From: Hyaloscypha bicolor E
Taxonomy: Eukaryota; Ascomycota; Leotiomycetes; Helotiales; Hyaloscyphaceae
Direction: 5' to 3'
Assembly: GCF_002865645.1 (NCBI RefSeq)
Contig: NW_020194518.1
Span: 1,053,463 to 1,117,462, forward strand
DNA length: 64,000 nucleotides
Position numbers and translations under genes: made by a program. The notes beneath the pieces were generated by a model. It was given only the letters and a program-made list of their open reading frames with translations. It was not told where the DNA came from and made no database searches. Of the stretch, positions 45,867-57,157 are shown in pieces (within the stretch, counting starts at the first letter, position 1; the number at the start of each line of letters is the position of its first letter).

Positions 45867-46510
45867 GTACGGAAAGCCGTAAGGATCAGAAGACCAAGCG
45901 GACTTCAAACTCCGCACCACGCACGCTTTACCCACCAAAAAAACATACTATGTTCCTCCCCCCTCCTCTTTTCCTAAGCCTCTACTACTACTTAAAATAT
46001 GTACTCTCTCTCTCTCTCTTTAATCTCTCTTTTTATGTATATAAGTATAGGGGTAGGAGAGGAGGGATGTTGGGGGGAGGGGAGAGGGTGGGCGAGTAAG
46101 TTAAAAGTGAAAAGTGCTTCGAGACACGTGAGTCGCGAGGAAAAGGAAACCCTATAATTATAGGCTTCTCATTGCTAAATTTTAGGGCGATAGTCGCTAA
46201 ATTATAGGCTACGGGTGCTAAAAAATTAGTACCTAACTTTTTGCTAGGGTGCGTTACAAATTTTCAGTGGGTACCCCTCGCGGTGGCCCCCGCCCATATC
46301 GCCCCTCTCCTACCACTATACTTATATATAGAGATAGAGAAGAATTAAAGAGAGTAAATATTTTAAGTAGCAATAGAGGCATATGGAGGGGGGGGGGGGG
46401 GCGTGGGCGTGGGCGTGGGCGTGGGCGATTTTTGATGGGGTAAAGCATGCACGTGCCTAGTGCGAAGCTCGAAGTTTGCTTGGTCTTCTGATCCTTACGG
46501 CTTTCCGTAC
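45867..46510. mobile_element. Fold-back / long-TIR element, non-coding
   Basis: Two arms of roughly 200 bp (about 45867-46067 and 46300-46510) are inverted copies. The outermost 33 bases are identical (starting GTACGGAAAGCCGTAAGGAT) and the rest is similar, including matched CTTAAAATAT, CTCTCTTTAAT and ATAAGTATAG blocks. The outer tip is itself a small hairpin (TACGG AAAG CCGTA). The ~230-bp middle has no coding frame. The right arm contains a G run and four GTGGGC repeats near 46388-46426. The direct repeat CCAAGATT occurs just outside (45851-45858 and 46510-46517) but is not flush with the left tip, so the target duplication is uncertain. Long arms suggest a Mutator-like or fold-back origin. 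Confidence 0.75.
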
Positions 46511-47941
46511 CAAGATTTTCTGGCGAAGACTCACACTCGGCAGACTTTGCAAACACTTCTCGCCCTTTACAAATGAAGACAATGCAGGATTCTAGGAAAC
46601 TATAGCTCGACTCCCAAATACTTTTCAGCCTTGTGAATCAAAGGAAGTTGTCCGTTCTCTCCCAGCCAAGAACGAGGTACAGCGCCAAGAGATTGCGAAC
46701 ACGGCAAGGTATCTTGTGCAATAACTGAAGCGGCCAACCAAGACGCTGGAGAATGAAATCCCACAGGGGTACAGATAGCGCTGCTGCCGCTGAAAGATAA
46801 GGATTGCGGGGTAATGCGTGAGTCTTAAATCTTATTTCAACTTCAAGTGAAGACTTCCTCCTTCATAGTTTTCTCAAGGTATATCCTCACTTATTTTTTT
46901 TTGGCTCTAAGCCAAGGAATCTACCGTTCCATCGCTCGTAGAGAAGTTCGATGAGGTGCAGACTTTTGCGCATGACGATACAATATGCTCAGCGAAGCAA
47001 TCGACCAATCGCTCATGCACAAGGCCTGCGCCAGCGACGGGTCCCCCGTTAGGCTGCCTTGCAGGGCGATTCTCAAGCGCTTACCATCCAAGCCGAATGT
47101 GCTGCACGGGATGGATCGGCTGATCACTCGAGGTCCTCTTTGAAGCAACTGCTTTTGTGAAAGGGCGGTTCGGATTGCTGCCGCGCTGCGTGTCTCAGGC
47201 ATCTATTCACGATGAATGCTGGAGCCATTCGAGGTGTGTGGACGGGAAAAACCGAGACCAACGACTTCAGGTGCCAATGCCAAATTTTTCCTGTACTGTC
47301 ACGTTGCAGTGTTGCAGCGTGGCTTCTACCGAGAACAAATGTGGTGGACCGAGTGGCCTTTCCTGTTGCTATTTATGCATCTTGAGTTGTTTGGCGAGTC
47401 AGCCTCAGCCATGTTGTACCACATAAGCAATGCACAGGGCTTTCTTTGCCGCTCGACGGAACTTTCCTGTGCAGTGAGCAAGTTCAGCTCTTTCCGGCAC
47501 CCGAAAAGTTATCCGATTTCCCGAATCGGCTCTTCTTGGCGCATTGTTGCTTCCCGTTTTGCTCATTCTGTTCCGTTGGATTGGTTCTGTTCGATGGTAA
47601 GCACAAGAATATATTGTTCGTTTTTGTTTGGCTAATGCTTTCCATCTAGCATGAAGTTGGGCTGCTGTGCTCAGAATGGTCGATGAATTAGGCAAATTTG
47701 ACAGAATCAATGAATTGATGAGCGGAGAAAGTATTGGCAACAAAAGTAGTAAATTTGGTATTCCTTGACGCAACTTCTGCATTATGTTGCTCTAGCTTTC
47801 ATCACCAGTTTGAGAAAGAGATTGAGACTTTAATGCGAAAAAAGTCAAAAATATGATATTTTTCTCTGATGTTATGAGGTTCTGCCGTTCAATTCCTTCT
47901 TTCCAAACCCGTCCATTTCTACCTTGTGTCTCACAATCTCA
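46511..47941. other. Intergenic region, no supported gene
   Basis: About 1.4 kb downstream of the hydrophobin-like gene. Open frames around 46921-47202 and 47216-47782 show no motif and overlap in several phases. Nothing was recognised. Confidence 0.3.
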
Positions 47942-48408
47942 TCACAGGTTGATATTGATTGTCACCGGCCCAGTGAAGTCAATCTCTCCAGCACAGATCT
48001 GCATCTAAAAACAAAAAAGAATTCATGTCAGTTATGAGATCATTCTAGTCATGAGGGCCAACTTACCCCATTGGTATTGATACAGCAGATTGTTGTAGAG
48101 CTACAAGATGTGGAGCTGGCAGGTCCGCAAACTTGCGAAGCCCCACTGCCGCTGCAGCAGTATGGAGAACCAGAATTGCAAAGATTCTGGGCAATGGGCT
48201 TCTGCTTAGGACAGTTTGGATTGGGAGGTGGTGGAGGTGGAGAAGGAGGGCCTCGAGGCTCCGGATTTGGGTGAGGCTCACGGCTTTCAAGCTTAGGACC
48301 GTCGGCGATTGGCGAGCTGTTTGTATCCGGCTCTGCCAAAGGTATGGCCAGACCAGTGGTCAGGCACAGAGTGAAGAGAGCAAGGAGAGTTCTGCTTTGG
48401 AGACGCAT
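47942..48408 (-). CDS. Hydrophobin-like small secreted protein
   Basis: Surface-active secreted protein that probably assembles at hyphal or spore surfaces. Two exons, 48067-48408 and 47942-48004 (intron donor GTAAGT, acceptor TTTTTAG), give 134 residues from ATG 48408. It has a signal peptide (RTLLALFTLCLTTGLAIP), then a Pro-rich linker (PRGPPSPPPPPPNPN), then the hydrophobin cysteine pattern LC-x6-CC-x8-C-x7-C-x5-CC-x8-C, with one extra Cys (NPNCPK) before it. The last exon supplies QICAGEIDFTGPVTININL, carrying the eighth cysteine and typical end. It is closely similar in plan to the gene at 50509, in opposite orientation. The short loops favour a class I-like or intermediate type; this is not certain. 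Confidence 0.9.
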
Positions 48409-50508
48409 GGTGACTTGAGAGACTTGCAAGCGTTGGCTGTTTTTGAAATTGAAAAGCAGATGAAGGAGTTTGGGTAAAATTGATTCTTGATTCTTGCAAG
48501 AGTTATGGGTGGCAGCAGTTGAAGTAATACCAAACGCCAGCTATTGACGGAGGGGAACATATGATCTAAAGTTAGATACGAGACCGGCATCAAAAGGTGA
48601 CGGTGGCTTTCATCCAACTTCTTAGCTCGGTCAACTGTTCCACAGTAAAATCAGATCCAGCGAAGTTCTTCACAAGCACGAGGTCTGGATTTCTTTTCGT
48701 GATGTTCTGATGTGGGCTGATGGATTTGTGGCTCTCAAGCAACATAAACGATCAAACCTGTCGCTACTACTCAGCCTCGCTTCCACTCAACTGAAATTGG
48801 ATTCCGAGTTCAGTTGAGCGGGAAGAAGCCAATACACACCCTCCACTTGATTGGCCTGACGTAAAAGAAATCATACTCGATGCAGTGACTCGTCTAGTTT
48901 GGGATTGCATTCAATAGATCCGCATTAGCGGGACGGTTTCAAGATTCAAGAAGAATCGACAGGTACAGCTACCCCGCGGTCCCCGCAGGGAAACCCTGTC
49001 TCGTTCCCAAGCTTCCCGCTAATCTGCGATTGGCCCGGATTGTCTATGAACACGTCCCGAAGGGCTGGGCGGCCCTTGCGGCAACACGTGAAATGACGAC
49101 CACTTGCTAGGATACTTCGGATGGACGGCATTTTTCGGGAAAACAACCACCTTCGGCACCCTCTGCTTCGTTAAGACTTTCAGTGGCTTTGAAGTCAATG
49201 ACTGAACTAGTCAAGCAGCCTGTAGGAGAGTCAATATGACACATCAAGAATGAATAAATAACCTCTTTAATTGACATCAGCGGCTTGTTGCAAGTCAGAT
49301 CTAAGGTCAGAGCCTTTTTTGTTCCTCCCCAACTTAGTCACTGGGAACAGGGCAAACTAGTAGAGCGAGAGTCTTAGAATGAGGCTCGCAGAGCTGTTAA
49401 TGCCACCAAGACGCGCTAAGCAAAACCTATTCCTGAGTTCGGAACTTTTACTCCTGTGATTATCTGCTTCCAACTATAATGGCGCCAACAAGCATTCTCG
49501 GGATTTTATCCGGAGGGAACTGCCTCTAGCCGGCTTGGTATCTCGAGCGTTACCAGACTGCAAAAGCAACGGCCTCCTCCGCAGCTCCCTACATCATCTT
49601 CACCCTATCACCTAAAGAAATCCGATCATACCATTTCAGCCGCGCATGTGAAAGCATGCACGGCAGGGCTGGCGTCGCGGCCATCCATGCGAAGCGAAGC
49701 TGGACTGCTCGCTCCTTTGGATGAAGATTATCTAATAAGTCTGTGGCTCTAGACTCGCTGGTTCAACCAGCCTGGTTGAATCATAGCATTGTGAGGAGTA
49801 ATAAAATACCGCAATTTCAGGTTCGCTTCGCCTCTCTTTGCCAATAGAATTCAGAAGGCTTTCGTCAGGCACGAATGAATATGTGGGTTGTGAGACCAAC
49901 AATGCGGGATACGACTTCAACAGACGCGGGAAGTCTCCGATGGACTGAGATTCATTTGATTCTTCTAAGCCATCCTTCGCGATGGCTTGCTGGTAGCGGC
50001 AGCAATCTCATGACACGAAGAAGCTGAATTCGAAACCATGGACCACGATGCAAAGGGTTGGAAGACAAGATTGGAGGAAATATCCGTGGCTTTCCACATC
50101 ACTCTGTAGGCAGATGAGAACACCCTCCACCATGCACGCTCTATCCAATATTGGACCGTTCGCATCATGACATCTCAGGGCTGAGAGCGGGGAAGAAGAC
50201 GACAGCTCATGAGACCAACATATCGACGGCACCTTCCAAACGCCATCCTGTCCACGTCCTCGATCGTGGTGACGAGACATGAGCTGAATCTGCAGACCAC
50301 AACACGGACAGCGGGGTCTGAGCATGAGGAGGTGTTGGAGGGAAAGTATCAGGCGATTTCAGTTTTGAAATCCGAGAGGCTAGGAATTTTGTCTATAAAA
50401 GGGCAGCTTCCCCTGCTTTGATCACCATCAGCAAGCATCAAGCACAGCAACCAGCAACACAATCAAACAGAACCAACCACTTTCCAAAACTTCAAACAAT
50501 CTTTCAAA
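48409..50508. promoter_or_regulatory. Divergent region between two hydrophobin-like genes
   Basis: A 2.1-kb gap between the head-to-head hydrophobin-like genes, holding both promoters. It contains no supported gene. A TATA element for the right-hand gene is annotated separately. Confidence 0.4.
50394..50400 (+). promoter_or_regulatory. TATA box of the hydrophobin-like gene
   Basis: TATAAAA about 109 bp before the ATG at 50509. It is followed by a CA-rich, G-poor leader (AGCATCAAGCACAGCAACC), typical of highly expressed fungal genes. Confidence 0.6.
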
Positions 50509-51200
50509 ATGCAACTCACCAGCGTCTTCACCTTCATTGCTCTGGCCATCGCTGGCGTCTCAGCCATGCCTGGCAACAGCCACCCACCCCCAAAGCCACC
50601 CCCACCTCCCCCATCTCCTCCTGTGATCAATCATCAAGTCGTAAGCATATGTTTGCAACTGTATTTCAGCATCATCAAGGCTCCATCTAATTGTCAATAC
50701 CCTTTTAGAACTACTGCTCCTCGGGAGACCCTTACTGCTGCGCCCCGTCGAGCACGGATGGCAGCAAGTCAGGCACCACCTGTGTTAAGTCCACCACGCA
50801 ATGCAACTCCGTTTCCATCTGCTGCAACAACGCTGCTACTGGTGGATCCAACGCCGTAAGTAACTCTTCACCCACACCAATACTTCTCCACTTGTTTTGT
50901 ATTACGTTCCCCTCATACCCATGAAGAATTCTTCGTCCGCCAACACCGCCCCAGGTCTGCAGTGCAGCCATATCCTATTCCACATACATAGCCACAACCA
51001 TCTCCAATTTCCCCCCCTTCCGCACAACTACCACTGAAGCAGCAGCAACAATATCAACGATTTCAAGTAAAACGGAAGCAGCTAACACTTCCTCGACATC
51101 TAGGCCCAGTCCTGCACCTCCACCAGCTCTCTCCTGCAGCCCGTCATCTTCATCTAAGCGGCTACTGCTTCTGGCATCGCTGTTCATCCTCTTCGTTTGA
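50509..51200 (+). CDS. Hydrophobin-like protein with C-terminal GPI-anchor-type tail
   Basis: Three exons, 50509-50640, 50709-50855 and 50955-51200, give 174 residues. It has a signal peptide (MQLTSVFTFIALAIAGVSA), a Pro-rich spacer (PPPKPPPPPPSPP), and the full eight-cysteine hydrophobin pattern C-x6-CC-x13-C-x6-C-x5-CC-x11-C, whose last Cys (VCSAA) comes from exon 3. Unlike its neighbour, the protein does not stop there: exon 3 adds about 75 residues rich in Ser/Thr/Ala/Pro and ends with SSSSKRLLLLASLFILFV, a hydrophobic C-terminus after a small-residue stretch, as in GPI-anchored proteins. If so, this hydrophobin-like module would be tethered to the membrane or wall. All exon joins are phase 0. 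Confidence 0.85.
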
Positions 51201-52016
51201 CAGCCACTTGCTGCAGTCTTGAGTGCTCCCGTAATCCTGTAGCCCAAACGAAAATTCAATGTATGAGGATAACGCAATATCTGGGTTCGGACTTTGGTTA
51301 TGATTGGTGCCATGATGAATGAATTCTGTGGAGGAAACACGCTCTTTAGGATTTGTTTCTAATTTATCGGATTTGGATGTGATAAGTCTGTGGTCGTTGA
51401 ACTTGCTTAGCTGGTCAAGGTGCACTTTAAAGGAGCTTGACTGGATTGTGAAGTTTGATAAGCAATATTATACCTGTGGAGAAAATTCATCTTTCATGCC
51501 TTTGACGTGACCCTACGTTCTGATGCACGAATTTTGCCTTGAAATTCTGCACCGATTTCTCCGTGGAGGCGCAAGAAACAGCGCCGATGCAAATTCGCAC
51601 GAGATGCACAGCCGAGGAGAAACAGGGTTTGGGGAAAGGGAGTTCACTGATGTCGCCTTCTCAATTATACTATGTATCAAATATCTTAGACCTACCCAGA
51701 CTCTTTCTGGTTTGTGAGGTCACTTGGCCGCCTTCGATGGTTCCACCGAGATATTTTAGTCTATAACCTTGCCATGGCTGATGTCTCTTTACCTAGACAG
51801 CCTTGTGTGCTAACTTCTTATCAATTCTTAGGCACTTGTCCCTTCAAGTGTGCGACTTACCGCTTACTGTTGACCAACTATGGCACCAGGCTGCAATTGC
51901 CCACCACTCCCTCGCGATGCCACTGAACCGGGAGTTTGAGCATCACCATCTCAACGTCCAAAGCGCTACCGCCACATTTAGACATGAATACCTTGACTTT
52001 GATCGTCTCGTGAACC
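51201..52016. other. Intergenic region between convergent genes
   Basis: About 800 bp without a supported coding frame. It holds the 3' ends of the hydrophobin-like gene and the kinase gene. Confidence 0.3.
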
Positions 52017-54073
52017 TTAAGTTACGTTCGATATCGAACGTGCAACCATACTCGCCCAGGAGGGTTTCGTCACGTGATACATCCCTTTTGCGTCCGCTTT
52101 CGCATTCACTTTTCCATTTATCAATGTTGGGGACGGCGGAGGCTTCATGTCCATCACTGGCGACGCAACTCGCTTTGTTGCTGTCGGGCTACCAGGCGAG
52201 GTACTTCGTATCGTCGAGGACGCGACTGAGCTCGCCGAATCGTTCGTTTTCTCACTTCTCTGTGAGAAGGTCGAATGTACAGAGCTGATCAGAGTGCTGG
52301 AACTGCTACCAGGGTCTCTGTTAATAGTCGGCCGTATCGGTGTAGAAGGTCTAACAGGAAGAGGTACTCGACTCGGGCGTCTTTGGAAGTTACCAACAGC
52401 AGTGTCGAGACCTAGATTTTGCTGTGATCTGCCGTTGGGGTTAGGCATCGGGTTGGCATTGCTAGTGGGATGCAAAAGTCCATAGTTCCTTCCTCTGCCT
52501 CTGTTTTGAGAACGCGGTCGATTTTTCGATCTCACTTCCATAGCTCTTAGTGTCTCTTCGAGTCCTTTCCGTATTTCGACCTCTCGGCTGTACTTTTCTT
52601 GCAAGGCTCTGTATTGATCGCCGGCATGTTTTCGTTCCTTGTCTATCCGCATTTGCCAGGTAGAGTTGCTCAATTCAAGCTCGTCTATCCTTTTTTGCTT
52701 CTCACTGGTTTCGGCTTTTAATTGTGCAATCGTGGCCGCCGAGTTGACATTGCCTTCGCAAACAGATATGAATTTATTGTCTGGATGATCTGTCAGCATT
52801 TAGATAATTCAGGAGACTTCCAACTTACGTATAACCTTGGAAAGATAATCGTTCTTTTTATGGCAACAGGAGAGATGATAAATCTGATCTAGCCCCCCAA
52901 GCTCTGAAAGCCGTTCGTTCACTTGGCCTGCAGTCGGTCGCTCGCCTGGCTTGTATTTGAGCATACTGTCAATGAGTCCGATGAGATGTTTTGCATTGAA
53001 AGAGGGGTCTTCTTGATTCTCGAGGGCCGCGGCCGTGGCGTTCTTCTGAAGGTCGAGCAAGTATCTGCGTAACATCTCATATTTTCGGTCCCAGTCACGT
53101 TCCCTCATTATTCTCTCAAATTCATCCAACGACTGGCTATAAAGTACTGCAGCGACGTCGAGGAAGATGAACCCTAGCGACCAAACGTCTGCTGGGGACA
53201 TATGGTGATCTTCTTCGTCATGGACTTCGGGGGCCAGCCATGATAACGTCCCTTGTCTGGTACAAGTTATGCTGTCTTCAGTTTCCTTTACATCTCGAGC
53301 AATGCCGAAGTCTGCCAAGTATACTCGTCCAGGGCTCAGCAGTATATTTTTCGGCTTCAAATCCCTATGCCGTATACCCTGCTGGTGGACGTACGCGACC
53401 GCTTCCGTTATGCAACCAAGTGTTTGTTGTAGGAAACCTAGGGCTGTAGCAGATCTGGGAACAGCATTCGGTTGCTGAGAGAGGTTTCGAAGAAGAGCAA
53501 GGTCCTCAATTGAACCAATTTCCTTCAGCCCCAACCCCGCCAGCCTTAGGAAAGCATCTTCTTGATCCGCACATGTACCTGATCGAAATTCATCGATGTC
53601 CTCAATGAACTTGCTTAAATCGCATACGGCTACCGGGTACAAGAGAATGTATAAGTCGTTGCGCTTGACCGTGTATGTCCCAACCAATTTCAGTATGTGA
53701 TTGTGTGCGAGCCGTTCCATGGCATGGGCTTCCTCCCGGAGCTTCTCCATCGGTATCCCGCGTTTTGGCTTGACACTGCAGTATAATCAGCAATAAAATG
53801 GGGACTAGGGGAGACAGTTGCTCACAGTTTCCGAGCCATCGTAACTGTCTTATAAGTTACCCGCTCCACAACTCCATAGGAACCACTCCCCAACACTCTA
53901 TCCTGCGCTCGAATCGTTTTGTGATCTGCCCATTGTACCGGATGCTTTCCAACACCGGACCAGTGGCCCTTCGATCGTTCCCATTCTTCAATCTGCTTCT
54001 CTTCGCGGATGGCAGTTGCGGGGTGGTGGGTCGCAACGAGGTGCCAGCCGTCGTCAACTCCAATCTCCGCCAT
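52017..54073 (-). CDS. Serine/threonine protein kinase with coiled-coil and Ser/Pro-rich tail
   Basis: Exons 53826-54073, 52829-53775 and 52017-52789 give 655 residues from ATG 54073. Kinase marks: Gly loop VLGSGSYGVVERV (residues 61-73); the VAxK-equivalent TMARKLV; HRDLKPKN (near 219); LADFGIARD; GTLSWLAPEVHD; and PADVWSLGFIFLDV. A ~50-residue insert lies between the hinge and helix E (DEFRSGTCADQEDAF..LLRNLSQQ). The third exon encodes a coiled coil (AQLKAETSEKQKRIDELELS..EKYSREVEIRKGLEETL) and then a Ser/Arg/Pro-rich disordered tail. The N-terminus may be longer: the frame stays open upstream to YKFKFHRWTVLRIVSAMAEIG, and a further candidate exon (RLRLNYEESAVKWGCADETFFQLLN) lies at 54165-54300, but no clean splice joins them. 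The pathway is unknown. Confidence 0.88.
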
Positions 54074-54797
54074 TGCCGAGACGATCCGCAGCACGGTCCA
54101 ACGATGGAATTTAAATTTATATCAACTTCAACTAATTATTGTCTTCGTCGTCGGAAAAGAAGTTTAGTCAAGGAGCAAGCCTGTTGTTCTGGATTCAAGA
54201 GGTTAAGAAGCTGAAAGAAGGTTTCATCTGCACAGCCCCATTTTACCGCTGATTCTTCGTAATTGAGGCGGAGTCGTGCGTGGTGGCTGACCCCATGCAT
54301 CCCCACTAATCGTTCAGCGCTTCCCACCTAGTCTCGTTTAGTGACACTCACTAGGTAAGGGCCACCAATAGGCAAAGCACACCAATACGATTAATTATTT
54401 AGGAGTTATCAAGTGCTCAAGAAGGGTAGTCAAGAGGAGAGGCATGTAATATCGGATACAATCTATCCGCAACATGAACTCGTCGCTTCAGTTAACAGGA
54501 AATAGTGTCAAGCACAGGCAATTGATCGTTAAACAGCACCTAGCGGGGCTTTAAACAGTGCACAATGCTTTGTGGAGAAATACTTGTCGATATAGGCGAA
54601 CGTTCCCACGAGAGAGCCTTAGCTACTTTACAAATGGACGGGCATTCTTGTAGATTAATCACCACTCAACTATATAGATAGCTTTCCATTGAGACCACCG
54701 TTGCATCCTAGAAGCTTTCCATCGTTTGTGACATGAAAGAAGCTGATACCGCTTCTGATGTTGTCTACTTTCGCCCCTTTTCTCCTCGCTTACGTCG
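54074..54797. other. Region upstream of the kinase, possible unassigned 5' exon
   Basis: It contains the minus-strand frame at 54136-54327 that reads like the N-terminal extension of related fungal kinases but ends in TAA without an evident donor. Beyond 54330 it is unremarkable up to the hAT element. Confidence 0.35.
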
Positions 54798-54805
54798 GTG
54801 CTGGG
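54798..54805 (+). repeat. Target-site duplication, left (hAT)
   Basis: GTGCTGGG, repeated exactly at 57150-57157 on the far side of the transposon. Eight bases is the hallmark of hAT insertion. Confidence 0.92.
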
Positions 54806-57149
54806 TAGGGATGGCATAAGTATGGTTTTAGGAAGACCAATATTATATATGTATAAAATATGGGTTCTAGACCAATATTATTTATTATATTGGGTATTTT
54901 TAGATATTTTTACTAATTAGGCTAGAACCTGCTCCCAACTAATAAAATTAGCTGAAACGTGTCACGTGCAGACAGAATTTCGTACGATGGTTCAAACTTC
55001 TCTTTCTTAATATTATTAATTAATCAGGAAGCCATCCACAACAATGCAACCATGCCACCTTTAACTAATCGGAATGCCTCGCACGCTGATCGCTATACGT
55101 CTAAGCAATTCACGATAATTTATCCTACAGCTGGTTGCGGGTTTCGAACGCCTAAGGGCCAGTGCAAGCACTGCACCAGTAAACCCAAGTCCTGGAATCC
55201 AATACTCCATCAAGCACCTCATTTACTCGATTGCAAGGGATATAAATAATGGCTAAAGGATAATGGTACAGATTCGGTATCTGCGACCAAGAAGCAGCCT
55301 ACTTTGAACGATTGGTTTGCCACGACAGACTCCACTGCAGAGGAGCTTTTTGCACTCGCAATCTATACTTCAACTTGTAGCTTCTCCACCTTCGAAACTC
55401 CTGAATGGAAAGCCTTCTTTACAAAGCTTAATTTCAAAGCTCCTGGACGTAAAGCTCTTGCTGGGAACCTCCTTACTCGTTGCTACGAAAAACTCAAAGC
55501 AGTCGTTTACGGTATGGCCGATACGGCATCCCACATTCAAATTATTACCGATGGCTCGTCGAATATTGGAAAACAACGCGTCGAAAATACATCCTTCTTG
55601 GTTAGTGGCATATCATATTATTAGAGTTCAGTAGCTATTGGAGCAGTCAAAGCAGGAGCGGACTGGATAGTGGATAATGTGATCAAGGGTGCCAATGAGA
55701 TTACTAGAAACTCGCTCCATTAATAGACGTCTTTCTCATCTAATACTTATAATATATAGCGGAAAGTATGGAAGGTCTTAAGCGTACGCCCTGTTTGTAA
55801 ATACGTTCTCTCTATACCATACGATTCCCATAGTATTTAACTTATCTTTAAAGATCTTCTCTTCCCCGGTAAAGCCGACGATGGTTCGCAAATTATTACT
55901 GTAATTAGTAAGTTCTTTAAAGACTTCTCTAATAAGATCGTCTCCTTCTTCTCCTCCTCCGACAAATAACTAGCCTATTTACGAGAAGCTATGGTTATAT
56001 ATGGTGGAATCGTTACTTTAATTACTACGGTACCAACTCGCTAGGGCACTCAAGTACATTAAATCGCATCTATTAACAAGTCCTCCGAAGCCCTCAAATC
56101 ATACGCCGAACGCCCTAATAACGATAAATCAAAGCCTATTTCGATTAAGCCTCTGCTCCATAAGACAAACAAAGCATGGCAGCAGAGTCGAGCTTTGGAG
56201 GTTCTCCTTGAGCCTATTTATACATGGCAAAAGATGTCCGAATCGAATAACTCCACGCTTGGGAAGGTCTATATACGGTGGCTATAATTGAATAAGCATC
56301 TCCAGAGGTTCAGAAGACAGGGTACTGGCATATGGGCGGAGGAAATCAATAATTACTGCTCTCGCAAAGGCAGAGGTAGATGGAACGATCGAATCAATCA
56401 ACAAGTTCTTCCCATCCATCTAGCGGCCTATATACTCCTTCCGGCGAACCACAATGCCTTCCTGACGCCCGAAATTCAGAAGTAAGCGGACGATTGGATA
56501 ATAGAGAAGACAGGTCCAAAAGGGTTCCATTAATGGTATTAATATCGCAAGAAGCAAGGGAGCTTTGGGCCATTAAATAATTATTGGGTATACTTTGCAG
56601 AAAATCCGATCGCTTTTTGGGAAATCTCAGTAAGATATTTTAAATATATCTACATCTTTTACTAATTTTTTACAGGTTACCCTTTCTCCAGAGCTTTCCA
56701 AGCTAGCCCTCGATTTATACCATACCACTGCAAATTCAGTAGCCTCTAAACGAGCCTTTTCTACTATGAACTTCCTATAATCGAAGATGCGAAATCAACT
56801 ATTAATCGAGATAATAAATATGCTCTGCTTTATTTATATTAATATACGATTAATTCGTTCAGCAATAAAGCATAAGGATATAGACAAGGAAGCGGCATTA
56901 CTTACGGAGTTAATGGCGGAGATACTATTGAATCAGGAGGACGATATAGTAGTAATAGATAATATTAATGGAGAGGAGGATGAGACTAATATATGGGTTA
57001 ATATTAATATAATAGATACTTAAATATCTGGAGTTTTATTCCTCTCTTCAAGCTTTTTTCCCTTAATTTCTTGCACTAATATTACATAAACACCATAATA
57101 TTAGTATAAAAATTATGCATATAATATTGGGTATTTTTTTCCAACCCTA
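54806..57149 (+). mobile_element. hAT-superfamily DNA transposon, inactivated
   Basis: 2344-bp element bounded by TAGGGATGG at the left and CCAACCCTA at the right (imperfect inverted repeats of TAGGGWTGG) inside a perfect 8-bp target duplication. Both ends carry CCAATATTATAT subterminal motifs. The interior is AT-rich. The transposase frame on the plus strand is riddled with stops; see the pseudogene entry. The intact ends and duplication show a single clean insertion into what may once have been gene-flanking DNA. The stop pattern, mostly TAA/TAG where CAA/CAG/TGG would fit, points to RIP. Confidence 0.93.
54988..57023 (+). pseudogene. hAT transposase, decayed
   Basis: Pieces of one protein can be read in order. 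An N-terminal BED-type zinc-finger region (AGCGFRTPKGQCKHC..HLLDCKGYK) comes first, then the catalytic-region start (TLNDWFATTD, FETPEWKAFFTKLNF, AVVYGMADTASHIQIITDGSSNIGKQRVENTS). A middle part follows (AIGAVKAGADWIVDNVIKGANEI, KPLLHKTNKAWQQSRALEVLLEPIYTWQKMSES). The C-terminal hAT dimerisation domain comes last (LSKLALDLYHTTANSVASKRAFSTMNFL, then SKMRNQLLIEIINMLCFIYINIRLI). Many in-frame stops and at least one shift break it, so no active transposase is possible from this copy. Confidence 0.85.
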
Positions 57150-57157
57150 GTGCTGGG
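57150..57157 (+). repeat. Target-site duplication, right (hAT)
   Basis: GTGCTGGG, an exact copy of the left duplication at 54798-54805. Confidence 0.92.
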
